Positions 9,038 to 18,300 of a stretch of 55,522 nt of DNA are shown here, in pieces (within the stretch, counting starts at the first letter, position 1; every line of letters begins with the position of its first letter). The notes under the pieces were generated by a model, which was given only the letters and a program-made list of their open reading frames with translations, was not told the DNA's origin and did not search any database. The stretch comes from Anaerolineae bacterium (GTDB lineage: Bacteria > Chloroflexota > Anaerolineae > 4572-78 > J111), in contig JAFGDY010000084.1 in the NCBI GenBank assembly GCA_016931895.1, positions 1-55,522 of the forward strand, written 5' to 3'. Position numbers and translations under genes: made by a program.

Positions 9038-9415
9038 ATGGCCCTCATTTTAATTATAGACGACTCCTCCTATCAACGCCGGCTCGTGCGCAAATATATG
9101 GAAGCGCAAGGACATCAGACCATAGAAGCAGACAACGGACACGTGGGCCTGGAAATGGCTGCCAGCCACCGGCCTGACTGCATTCTGTTGGACCTCATCA
9201 TGCCCGAAACCAGCGGGTTTGAACTGCTGGAAAAACTTCAGCAACAAGGTTCAAAGATACCCGTTGTAGTTATCACCGCTGATGTGCAAACCAGCACCCA
9301 TAAACAATGTCTGGCCCTGGGCGCCCGCGCCATTATCAACAAGCCGGTTGACAGCGAACAACTGTATCAGACCATCAACCACATTCTTGGCTCGCCAGAG
9401 GAGGGGGAGGCATGA
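9038..9415 (+). CDS. Single-domain response regulator (CheY-like)
   Basis: 125 residues, a receiver domain with no output domain. The acidic pair D8-D9, the phospho-acceptor Asp52 in L-L-D-L-I-M-P-E, the switch Thr in V-V-V-I-T-A-D and Lys in I-N-K-P-V-D are all present. Such proteins pass the phosphoryl group on or bind a partner. The stop overlaps the CheC start by 4 nt (ATGA), so the two are translationally coupled, and it is plausibly the substrate of both the CheC phosphatase and the histidine kinase that follow. The family is certain; the partner protein is inferred from gene order. Confidence 0.93.
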   Translation: MALILIIDDSSYQRRLVRKYMEAQGHQTIEADNGHVGLEMAASHRPDCILLDLIMPETSGFELLEKLQQQGSKIPVVVITADVQTSTHKQCLALGARAIINKPVDSEQLYQTINHILGSPEEGEA

Positions 9416-10014
9416 AACTAACACCTGCCCAAATAGATACTCTCAAAGAATTGATCAATATTGGCGTTGGCCGGGCGGCGGGCATGTTAAACGATATGCT
9501 GCAATCCCGCGTGCAGTTGCAAGTGCCCTACGTAAAAATATTCTCCCCGCTCACCTTAAAAGAAGAAATGGGCCAACTGGGCAGCCAAAAGCTTTCCACC
9601 GTTCGCCTCAGCTTCAAAGGGCCGTTCTCCGGCATTGCTTCCCTGGTCTTCCCGCCGGATAGCGCCGGGAAATTGGTTGACGTTTTAACCGGCGAAGAGC
9701 CGGCCACGCCCGATCTCGACTCCATCAGAATAGGCACGCTCACCGAAGTAGGCAACATCATCCTCAACGGCGTCATGGGTTCCATTGGCAATGTTTTAGA
9801 ACGCCATATCAATTACTCTGTGCCCACCTACCTTGAGGATAATATTGAAAGATTGCTACTGGCCAACGGCCTCGACGCCAACACCACCATTCTCCTGGCC
9901 CATACTCGCTTCACCATCCAACAATTACAAATTGAAGGCGACATCATTCTGCTCTTTGAAGTTGGCTCGTTTGACGCGCTGCTGGCCGCCATTGACGCCA
10001 TCAACGTTAGCTAA
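9412..10014 (+). CDS. cheC: CheC-like CheY-P phosphatase
   Basis: 200 residues, normal CheC length. Both phosphatase helices carry the E-x-x-N active motif: E-L-I-N-I-G-V-G-R-A near residue 11 and E-V-G-N-I-I-L-N-G-V near residue 109, as in two-site CheC proteins. In chemotaxis CheC removes phosphate from CheY. No che genes, receptors or flagellar genes are in this window, so here it more likely tunes the adjacent response regulator in a non-chemotaxis pathway (inference). The ATG overlaps the end of the receiver gene by 4 nt, and the histidine kinase starts 12 nt after its stop. Confidence 0.9.
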   Translation: MKLTPAQIDTLKELINIGVGRAAGMLNDMLQSRVQLQVPYVKIFSPLTLKEEMGQLGSQKLSTVRLSFKGPFSGIASLVFPPDSAGKLVDVLTGEEPATPDLDSIRIGTLTEVGNIILNGVMGSIGNVLERHINYSVPTYLEDNIERLLLANGLDANTTILLAHTRFTIQQLQIEGDIILLFEVGSFDALLAAIDAINVS

Positions 10015-10026
10015 GGAAACATCACC

Positions 10027-11742
10027 TTGAACGAAATCGAGCTTGCCGAGCAACAATTCAATATCCTCGACCAGGTTCCGGTGGGGGTATTTGTGCTCCG
10101 CAAAGACTCTCTCGTTCTTTTTTGGAACCACTGCCTTGAAGATTGGACCGGCATTTCTCGCAGCCGGATAGTGGGCGCAAACATTGGCCGGCACTTTCCC
10201 CATCTGCAAGAACCCAAGTATGCCGGTCGTTTACAAAACATATTCGAAGGCGGCCCGCCCGCTATTTTTTCGGCCCAACTGCACAAATCCATCATCCCGG
10301 CTCATCTGCCAAACGGCCAGGCCCGCATTCAGCACACCACGGTTACGGCTGTCCGCAGTCCCACTAACCAAGACTTTTACGCCCTTTTTGTGGTGCAGGA
10401 TGTCACCGACCTGACCGGCCGGATTCAGGATTACCGCCTCATGCGCGATCAGGCCCTGGCCGAGATCAAAGAACGCCAACTGGCCGAAAAAGCGCTGCAA
10501 CACCGAATTGAGTTTGAAGACCTCATCACGACCCTCTCCACCCACTTCATCAACCTGCCCTCAGACCAAATTGACGAAGGCATTAATCATGCCCTGCAAA
10601 CCATTGGCGAATTTCTTAAGGTTGACCGGAGTTACATCTTGCTGTTTTCTGAAAACGCAACCAGCATGAGCATCAGCCACGAGTGGGACGCTCCTGGCCT
10701 TGAACCGCTCAGCCAAACCGTCAAAGAGTGTCCGGTTGATCATTTCCCCTGGTTTGCCCAAAAAATAAAGCAGTTTGATACCGTCCTTGTTTCAGCCATA
10801 GCCGACCTTCCCCCTGCCGCCACTGCTGAAAAAGAAATAAGCCGGGCTAAAAATATTGGAGCCTTGGTCAATCTGCCCCTGGTTTATCGCGATGTCCCGG
10901 TTGGCTCTTTGGCCTTTGCCTCTATCCAGGCTCAGAAAAAATGGGCCGAAGAAGATATTGCCCTGCTCAAAATTGTGGGCGAAATTTTTGTTAACGCCCT
11001 AGAACGCAAACGCGCTGAAGCCCGGTTACAAGCCTACGCCGCCGACCTGGAACGCAGCAACCACGAACTGCAAACCTTTGCCTACATCGCTTCACACGAT
11101 TTGCAGGAGCCGCTGCGCAAAATTCAGCTCTTCAGCAACCGCCTGCGCACCCGGCACGGCGACTTATTTAACGAGCAAGCGCGAGATTACCTGGAACGGC
11201 TGTTACACGCCGCCACCCGCATGCAAACCCTGATCCAAGACTTGCTGACCTATTCCCGGCTGACCACCCATGCCCAACCCTTTACCCTGGTTGATTTAAA
11301 CAAAATAGCCTCGGAAGTTCTATCAGACCTGGAAGGACGGATTGAAGAAGTAGGGGGCCAGGTAGCTATCGGCATGCTGCCCACCATCGAGGCCGACCCC
11401 ATGCAAATGGGCCAACTGCTCCAAAACCTGATCAGCAACGGCCTTAAATATCACCGCCCCACCGAACCGCCACTGGTCAAAGTCCGGGCCAATATTGAAG
11501 AGGGATTGTGCCGGCTGACGGTTGCCGACAATGGCATTGGTTTTGACGAAACACATTTAGAGCGCATCTTCCGCATTTTCGAGCGTCTGCACGGTCACAG
11601 CAAATACGAAGGCACCGGCATCGGCCTGGCCATTTGCCGCAAAATTGTTGACCGTCACGGCGGCGCAATCACCGCCACCAGCGCCCCAGGCCAGGGAGCT
11701 ACTTTCATCGTCACCTTACCCCTGGCTCAAAGCAAAACATAA
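10027..11742 (+). CDS. PAS-GAF sensor histidine kinase
   Basis: 571 residues from a TTG start, which is preceded by TAAGGA at good spacing; no ATG fits better. Order: PAS domain (about 13-130, V-P-V-G-V-F-V-L-R onward), short coiled linker, GAF domain (about 160-325), coiled linker, HisKA helix with phospho-acceptor His357 in A-S-H-D-L-Q-E-P-L-R-K, then a HATPase domain with N box N-L-I-S-N-G-L-K-Y, D-N-G-I-G-F-D and G-T-G-I-G-L-A-I. There is no membrane segment, so it is cytoplasmic and senses an internal signal. The HisKA sequence is like phytochrome-type and other PAS kinases. It probably phosphorylates the receiver two genes upstream. The Roco gene starts 13 nt after its stop. Confidence 0.92.
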   Translation: MNEIELAEQQFNILDQVPVGVFVLRKDSLVLFWNHCLEDWTGISRSRIVGANIGRHFPHLQEPKYAGRLQNIFEGGPPAIFSAQLHKSIIPAHLPNGQARIQHTTVTAVRSPTNQDFYALFVVQDVTDLTGRIQDYRLMRDQALAEIKERQLAEKALQHRIEFEDLITTLSTHFINLPSDQIDEGINHALQTIGEFLKVDRSYILLFSENATSMSISHEWDAPGLEPLSQTVKECPVDHFPWFAQKIKQFDTVLVSAIADLPPAATAEKEISRAKNIGALVNLPLVYRDVPVGSLAFASIQAQKKWAEEDIALLKIVGEIFVNALERKRAEARLQAYAADLERSNHELQTFAYIASHDLQEPLRKIQLFSNRLRTRHGDLFNEQARDYLERLLHAATRMQTLIQDLLTYSRLTTHAQPFTLVDLNKIASEVLSDLEGRIEEVGGQVAIGMLPTIEADPMQMGQLLQNLISNGLKYHRPTEPPLVKVRANIEEGLCRLTVADNGIGFDETHLERIFRIFERLHGHSKYEGTGIGLAICRKIVDRHGGAITATSAPGQGATFIVTLPLAQSKT

Positions 11743-11755
11743 CCCGGAGTTAAAA

Positions 11756-14700
11756 ATGTCCCCATCCAGCCCCGATAAAAACTTGGTGACTACGCTCGCC
11801 AATAAACTCAAAGTTGAACCCAAAGACGCCGAATATAACAAACAAGGCCGGCTCCGCAAACTTGACCTATCTGAATTGGGCCTGAACGAACTTCCCCCGG
11901 AGATCGGGCAACTCGCCTACCTGCAAGAATTGATCCTGAGCAAAAATAACTTGACCATGCTTCCGCCGGAGATCGGCCGGCTAAACAATCTGCGCCGGCT
12001 GGCCCTGGATAAAAATCAGCTAACCACCCTGCCTCCCGCGCTTGGCCGCCTGACCCGCTTAAAAATTCTCTCCCTGGCCGACAACCCCCTGCCCCAACTG
12101 CCTGCCGCGCTGTGGCAATTATCCAAATTGTGCAGCCTGACCCTGGACGACCTGCCGCTGGGCCAAATTCCGCCTGAACTTTTCCAATTGACCGACCTGC
12201 ACTACCTGCACCTCCGCAACAATCAACTCAGGTACTTACCGCCGGAGATCGGCCGGTTGAACCGGCTCCTGGGCCTCACCCTGGCCGACAACCAACTGGC
12301 CGAACTGCCTGCCGCGCTCTGCCAACTGGCCAATTTGGAGTATCTTCACCTGGGCAATAATGAACTGCGCCAACTCCCCACCGATTTTGGCCGGTTACAC
12401 AATTTGATGCGCCTTTACCTCTACAGCAATCAACTGACCCAACTCCCCCCTGATTTCTGCCAATTGGTCAACCTGCACATCCTGGAAAGCTCCAACAACC
12501 AACTGACCCAACTCCCTCCCAATTTTGGTCAATTGACCAAGCTCCAACTTCTTTCCTTTCACAACAACCGGCTGACCGAACTTCCCCCCGATTTCTGCCA
12601 ATTGACCGGCCTGAAAATCCTGGACCTGGCCTATAACCAACTCACCCACCTGCCGCCCAACTTGCCCCAATTAAAAAATCTGCACACCCTTTCCCTGGCC
12701 CACAATCAACTTTCAGAACTTCCCTCCGATTTTTGCGGCCTGCCCAACCTACAAATCCTCAGCGTCTCTAACAACCAACTGCAAGAACTGCCGCCAGATT
12801 TTGCCCGCCTTACTACCCTGCAAATCCTGCACCTGGCCGACAACCAACTCAACCGCCTGCCGCCAGATTTCCATCAGTTCAAGCGGCTCCAGCTTCTTTC
12901 TTTGGAACACAACCCCAACCTCCGCACCCCTCCCCCCGAAATTGCCGCCCAGGGCACGGGCGAAGTTTTAGACTATCTGCGCGACCTCCGGCACGGCAGC
13001 GTTACCCGTTACGAGGCCAAACTGCTGCTGGTTGGCGAAGGCCGGGCCGGTAAAACTTCGCTCCTGCGGGCATTGCAAGGCCAGCCCTTCGACAGCAACC
13101 TCAACAGCACACACGGCATTGATGTCCGCCCCTACGCCCTCCCTCACCCGCATCACCCTCACCAAACCCTTACCCTCAACACCTGGGATTTTGGCGGGCA
13201 GCATATCTACCAAACCACCCACCAATTTTTTCTCACCAAACGTTCCTTATACCTGATGGTCTGGAACGCCGGGGTTGGCGTGGAGCAGGCCGGCCTGGAT
13301 AAGTGGCTCAAAAACATTCAAGTGGTGGCCCCAGACTCGCCGGTGCTGTTGGTGGCCACCCACATTGACCAACGCCAACCTGATCTCAATTACCAGGCCC
13401 TCAAAGCCAGGTATCCCCAACTGGCCGGGCATTACGCCGTTAGCAATAAAACCGGCCAGGGTGTTGACACGCTCAAAACTGCTCTAGCCCAAACCGCGGC
13501 CCAACTCTCCCTAATGGAACAGCAGTGGCCCCAATCATGGGCGGCGGTTGAACAGGCGCTGCTCAACCGCCCCGAACACCACATTGACCTGGACAAATAC
13601 ATGGCCTGCTGCCGGCAGCCGGGCCTCAAGGCCGATATTGCCCGCGCCACCCTCAGCAGTTACCTGCACGATCTGGGTAAAATTCTCCACTTTCAAGACG
13701 ACGATTTATTGAGCAACCTGATTGTGCTCAAGCCCAACTGGATCACCAAAGCCATCAGCCGCGTGCTCACCGACGAGCCAACCCGGCAGGCGTTGGGCAT
13801 CCTCTCTCACGCCGACCTGTCCCGGCTGTGGGCGCAAGACGACAGCGGCGTTGCTTACGAACGCCACCTCTATCCCATCTTTTTACGCCTGATGGAACGA
13901 TTTGACCTGAGCTACCAGCTTGAAAGCGACGTTCCCGGCAAACCACGCACCCACAGCCTGATCCCTCTTTTGCTGCCTTACCAACCACCGGCCAACCTGC
14001 CGCCCTGGCCCGAAAAGCCGCTGGCCGGACAAACCCAGGTGGAAATGATTTACCGGCTGGATTTTGCGCCGCCGGGCATCATGAGCTGGTTTCTGGTGCG
14101 CACTCATCGCTACACCAGCGGCCAGCACTGGCGCGAGGGCGTGGTGCTGGCCTATAAGGGCCACCAGGCGCGGGTCGAACTGAATCCGGTGGCCCGCGAA
14201 CTCCGGCTGGTGGCCTGGGGACCGCAGCCCCAAAACTTTTTCACCATTCTCCGGGAAACCCTGGACCTGATCCTGGCCCGTTTTGAGGGCCTCAAAATTG
14301 AGCGCGAAGTGCCATGCATCTGTCACTGGCAGCAGGATACAGCCGAACCCTGCCCGCGTTTTTATCGTTACGCAGATTTGGTGCGGCGGATGGAGGCGGA
14401 AAAATACACGGTGGAATGTCCCGACAGTTTTGCGGATGTGTCGGTGCCCACCCTGCTCTACGGCATCCACGCCAGCACCGAGCCGCAAGTAGTGGCCGAC
14501 ATTCGAGACATGAAAAAGGGCCTGCAAGAGCTTTTGGATGGGCAAGAGACCATTTTGGAAAGGTTACAGCAGCAATCGGAGTTGATTGTGCGTAACTTCA
14601 CCCGCCAGTGGAATCTGGAAATGAAAAAATTTGAGGCGGAGTGTCCCAATACCTTCATCCTGATGCCCGGGGCCGATGGCCGCTTTGACCCCAAAAACTG

Positions 14701-15199
14701 GGTGAGCCAGGAATACCTGCTTTACCTGGTTTGCCAACACCCCTCTGCGCCCCACCTGGTGGGCCAGGGTTATCCCCTCCGCCAGGCCGAGCAGTGGTGG
14801 CTTACCCTTAGCCCCTGGCTGGGACACCTGCTCAAGTTTCTGCACTACGGCCTGCCGGTGGGCGACTTTTTTGGGCTGAAAGATATGCTTGGTTGGAGCG
14901 AGGAAGCCCTCAAAAAAATGGATCAGGGCATTAAAATGTTGGAGTTGATCAACAGCGCCCTCCCCCAATTAAGCGCCATTGATTCCCTGGAGCGCGTTAC
15001 GCCCGAACCTCGCCTGGGCGTGGAAATTGAAACCGTTGGCCCGGCCCTGCGCGCCCTGTACCACTTTCTCAAAGAGGCCGATCCGGCCCAGAAGTGGGGT
15101 GGCCTGCACAAAACCGTCACCCCGGACGGCAACATCCTTTGGCTTTGTCAGGAACACCGCCAGCCTTATTTAGTGGAACCGCTGGTTTTGGAAAGATAA
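11756..15199 (+). CDS. Roco family protein: LRR - Roc GTPase - COR
   Basis: 1147 residues from the ATG at 11756, preceded by CCGGAG. A longer frame starts at 11645 inside the kinase gene and is rejected. Residues about 45-390 hold 15 leucine-rich repeats of exactly 23 residues (pattern L-P-P-x-x-x-x-L-x-x-L-x-x-L-x-L-x-x-N-x-L). The Roc GTPase follows: P-loop G-E-G-R-A-G-K433-T-S, switch D-F-G-G-Q, base motif T-H-I-D (the T-H-x-D form typical of Roco rather than N-K-x-D), and S-N-K-T-G. A COR-like region with conserved W-I-T-K-A-I and L-I-P-L-L-L-P stretches follows, then a C-terminal tail of unknown fold (about 850-1147). Bacterial Roco proteins are GTPases that dimerise through COR; the human relative is LRRK2. 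The place at the end of a two-component operon suggests a signalling output or input. Confidence 0.92.
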   Translation: MSPSSPDKNLVTTLANKLKVEPKDAEYNKQGRLRKLDLSELGLNELPPEIGQLAYLQELILSKNNLTMLPPEIGRLNNLRRLALDKNQLTTLPPALGRLTRLKILSLADNPLPQLPAALWQLSKLCSLTLDDLPLGQIPPELFQLTDLHYLHLRNNQLRYLPPEIGRLNRLLGLTLADNQLAELPAALCQLANLEYLHLGNNELRQLPTDFGRLHNLMRLYLYSNQLTQLPPDFCQLVNLHILESSNNQLTQLPPNFGQLTKLQLLSFHNNRLTELPPDFCQLTGLKILDLAYNQLTHLPPNLPQLKNLHTLSLAHNQLSELPSDFCGLPNLQILSVSNNQLQELPPDFARLTTLQILHLADNQLNRLPPDFHQFKRLQLLSLEHNPNLRTPPPEIAAQGTGEVLDYLRDLRHGSVTRYEAKLLLVGEGRAGKTSLLRALQGQPFDSNLNSTHGIDVRPYALPHPHHPHQTLTLNTWDFGGQHIYQTTHQFFLTKRSLYLMVWNAGVGVEQAGLDKWLKNIQVVAPDSPVLLVATHIDQRQPDLNYQALKARYPQLAGHYAVSNKTGQGVDTLKTALAQTAAQLSLMEQQWPQSWAAVEQALLNRPEHHIDLDKYMACCRQPGLKADIARATLSSYLHDLGKILHFQDDDLLSNLIVLKPNWITKAISRVLTDEPTRQALGILSHADLSRLWAQDDSGVAYERHLYPIFLRLMERFDLSYQLESDVPGKPRTHSLIPLLLPYQPPANLPPWPEKPLAGQTQVEMIYRLDFAPPGIMSWFLVRTHRYTSGQHWREGVVLAYKGHQARVELNPVARELRLVAWGPQPQNFFTILRETLDLILARFEGLKIEREVPCICHWQQDTAEPCPRFYRYADLVRRMEAEKYTVECPDSFADVSVPTLLYGIHASTEPQVVADIRDMKKGLQELLDGQETILERLQQQSELIVRNFTRQWNLEMKKFEAECPNTFILMPGADGRFDPKNWVSQEYLLYLVCQHPSAPHLVGQGYPLRQAEQWWLTLSPWLGHLLKFLHYGLPVGDFFGLKDMLGWSEEALKKMDQGIKMLELINSALPQLSAIDSLERVTPEPRLGVEIETVGPALRALYHFLKEADPAQKWGGLHKTVTPDGNILWLCQEHRQPYLVEPLVLER

Positions 15200-15233
15200 A
15201 AAAATCCCCCCGGCTGGGGGCAGCAGCCGGGGG
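15198..15233 (-). terminator. Intrinsic terminator of the giant TPR gene
   Basis: A 10-bp stem of CCCCCGGCTG and CAGCCGGGGG with a 7-nt loop. On the minus strand it is followed by a run of T (plus-strand A run at 15198-15204), so it best serves the minus-strand gene ending at 15342. On the plus strand, where the Roco gene ends at 15199, the T tract is weak. Confidence 0.8.
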
Positions 15234-15341
15234 TTAATGAAATGAAAGGAGGAGGAAATAAATTATAATTATCATAGCACAAAGTTTTACTGTTGTATGT
15301 AACAGTTTGTTACGGTTTGTTACAAAATATTAATATCCCTC

Positions 15342-18300
15342 CTATTGATACCCAAACATTTTTCTGAAAGCCGGCTTATACCACAAGCCCTCAAAATCAA
15401 GGTTCTCGCGGGCCAATTGACGCTTAGACTCGTCCAGTTCAACGGCCTGGGTGAGCCAGGTAATGCAGGCGTCGTCCTGGCCAAGCAGGGCCAAAACGCA
15501 GGCTTTGTGGTACACGGCGTCGGCGTCGTCTGGGTCCAGGCGAATGGCCTGGTCAAAGTCTTTCATGGCCTGGGTGTAGTTTTGCCGGTTGTAGTAAGTC
15601 AGGCCGCGATTGAGATAGGCTGTGGCATCCTCGGGGTCAAGTTTGATCACTTTGTTAAAATCGTGCAGGGCGTGATCATACTGGCCCAGCTCGTAGTAGG
15701 CCAGGGCGCGGTTGGACAGGGTTTTAGGGTCGTCGGGGTCATAGGCCAGGGCGCGCTCGTAATCGGCCAGGGCCTGCTCGTAATCCCCCAGGGCTTCGTA
15801 GGCCAGGCCCCGGTAGTTATAGGCGCTGATTTCGGCGGGGGCCAGGCTGATGGCCCGGCTGTAATCTTTGATAGCCTGTTGTAGATTACCCAAATTGTTG
15901 TAAGCCAGGCCGCGATTTTTGAAGGTGGCCGGATTGTTGGCGTCAAGGCGCAGGGCCTGGTTGTAATCTTCAATGGCCCGCAGGTAGTCGCCCTGCTTAA
16001 AGTAGGCGTTGCCGCAGTTGTTGTAAATGGCCGGGTCTTCCGGGTTGAGGCGCACGGCCTGGTTAAAATCCTCGATGGCCGAGTTGGTGGCCCCCTGCTG
16101 CATGTAAATGATTCCCCGGTTATGATAATAAGCGGCATCCTTGGGATTAAGCAAAATGGCCTGGGTAAAATCTTGAATGGCCTGCTGGTATTCACGATTG
16201 TTGGCCCGCACGCTGCCCCGGTAGTTATAGGTGGCGGCGTTATCCGGCTCAAGTTCCAGGGCGTGGGTAAAATCGGCCCCGGCCTCTTGGTAGTGCTGCA
16301 AGGCCGCGTGGGCCAACCCGCGATTTTGCAGCATTTCCACGTTGCCCGGCTTGAGTTGGATGGCCTGGTTGTAATTTTCCAGGGCCTCGGCATAGTTACC
16401 TTGTTCGGTCAGGGCCAGGGCCAGGTTGTGAAACATTTCGGCTTCTTTGGGATTGAGCCGGATGGCCTGCCGGAAGTCGTCCACGGCCCGGTTGGTATCG
16501 TTTTGATAGGCGTAGGCCAGACCGCGCTGGTAGTAATAGTCGGCCTGGTCGGGGTTGAGCTGGATGGCCTGGGTGAAGTCGTTGATGGCCCGCTGATATT
16601 CGGCATGCTGGACAAAGGCCCGGCCCCGCTGGAAAAAGGTGTCCGCATTTTGCGGCCGCAGGCGAATAGCCTGATTAAAATCTCGGATGGCCTGGCCGGG
16701 ATCGCCCCGGTCCAGGTGAACGCAGCCCCGATTGTGCAGCGCGTCGGCCTGCTTGGGATTCAGGCGCAGAGCCTCGTCAAAATCCTCCAGGGCCAGGGGG
16801 AAGTTGTTTGATTTATAATGGGCAAAGCCGCGCTGATTGAGCGTGAAGGCATCGTCCGGGTGCAAGCGCAGAGCCTGGTTAAAATCGGCCACGGCCTTGG
16901 CGTAATCCTGCATCCGAATGTAAGCCAGGCCGCGATAGCGAAAGAGTCGGGCGTCGTCGGTATCCGACAACGTATCGGCCGGGGCCAACTCGGCGGAGAG
17001 AGCGATGGCCTGGTCATAATCGGCGATAGCCCTAACGTAATCGCCCCGGCGATTGTGCACCAGGCCACGATTGGCAAAGGCCAGCACCAACTGCGGCTCC
17101 AATTGCAAAGCCTCGTTGAAATCCTGCACGGCCAGGTCATACTCGCCCTGGCCGGAGTAAGCCCGCCCCCGCTCGTTGAGTAAATTGGCCCGGCCCACAT
17201 CCGATTCCAAGGCCAGCGCCTGGCTGAAATCATCAACAGCCCGCTGGTGCTCACCCCGGTGAGAAAAGGTTAAGCCACGATAATAGAGACTCCAAGCCTG
17301 GGTGGGGTCATCCGGTTTGAGCGAAAGGGCCTGGTTGAAATCTTGCATGGCCTGGGCGTAGTTGGTTTGCTCGTAATAGGCCCGCCCGCGTTGGTAAAAG
17401 GCGGCGGCGTGCAAAGGGTTGAGCCGCAGGGTCAAATTCAAAGACTCAATGGCCTCGGCGAGTTGGCCCAACCTGGCCAAAGCCAGGGCTTTGTGATAGA
17501 TGACGTCTGCATTTTGGGGAGAGAGCAACAGCGCCTGGTTGTAATCCTCAATGGCGTATTGATAGTTTTCCTGGGCGGCATAAGCCAGGCCACGCTGGTA
17601 GAAAATTTCGGGCGATCCGGGATTGACCAAGATAGCCTCATTAAAATCGGCAATGGCCTGCGCCAGGTCATCCTGCCGCACGTGGGCCAGGCCGCGCCGG
17701 TACAGGGCCTGCACGTTGCGCGGCTGCAATTTGAGGGCCTGGTTGAAATCGTCAATGGCCTGCAAAATATGGCCCTCGGCGGCGTGCAATATGCCGCGCT
17801 GGATAAAGATCTCGGCGTCAGGGGCCAATCCATCGGTTTTGTTCAGGGTCAGGCTGGCCGCCCGATCAAAATCAGCCAGGGCCTGTTTGGCCTGGCCCAA
17901 TTGGGCATACGCCTGGCCGCGATACTTGTAAAAGAAGGCTTGTCGGGCCGGGCTGGCCGGATCAGCCGGGGCCGCCACCTCCGATGGAGTTGCTTCAGCA
18001 GGCGAGTTCCCGGTTTCCTCCAACTGTCCACACTCAAGCCGGATGGCCTGGTCAAAATCCTTGATCGCCCGCTGATAGTTTTCTTGCGCGTAATGCGCCA
18101 GGCCGCGCCAGGCGTAAATCTCGGCCTGCCCCGGCCGAAGCCGGATGGCCTGATTGTAATCCTCGATGCCCCGGGCAAAGTTGCCCTGCCGGGCGTAGGC
18201 CAGACCCCGTTGAGCAAAGGCTTCCCCGTTTTTGGGGTCTAATTCAATGGCCCGGTCAAAATCGCCGATAGCCTGCTCCAGGGAGGCGTCCACCGCCGCG

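Noticed and set aside
9412-10014. Chemotaxis operon
   Set aside because: CheC and a CheY-like receiver are present, but there is no CheA, CheW, MCP or CheB/R gene nearby.
11645-11755. N-terminal extension of the Roco protein
   Set aside because: It overlaps the histidine kinase end out of frame; the ATG at 11756 has a ribosome site.
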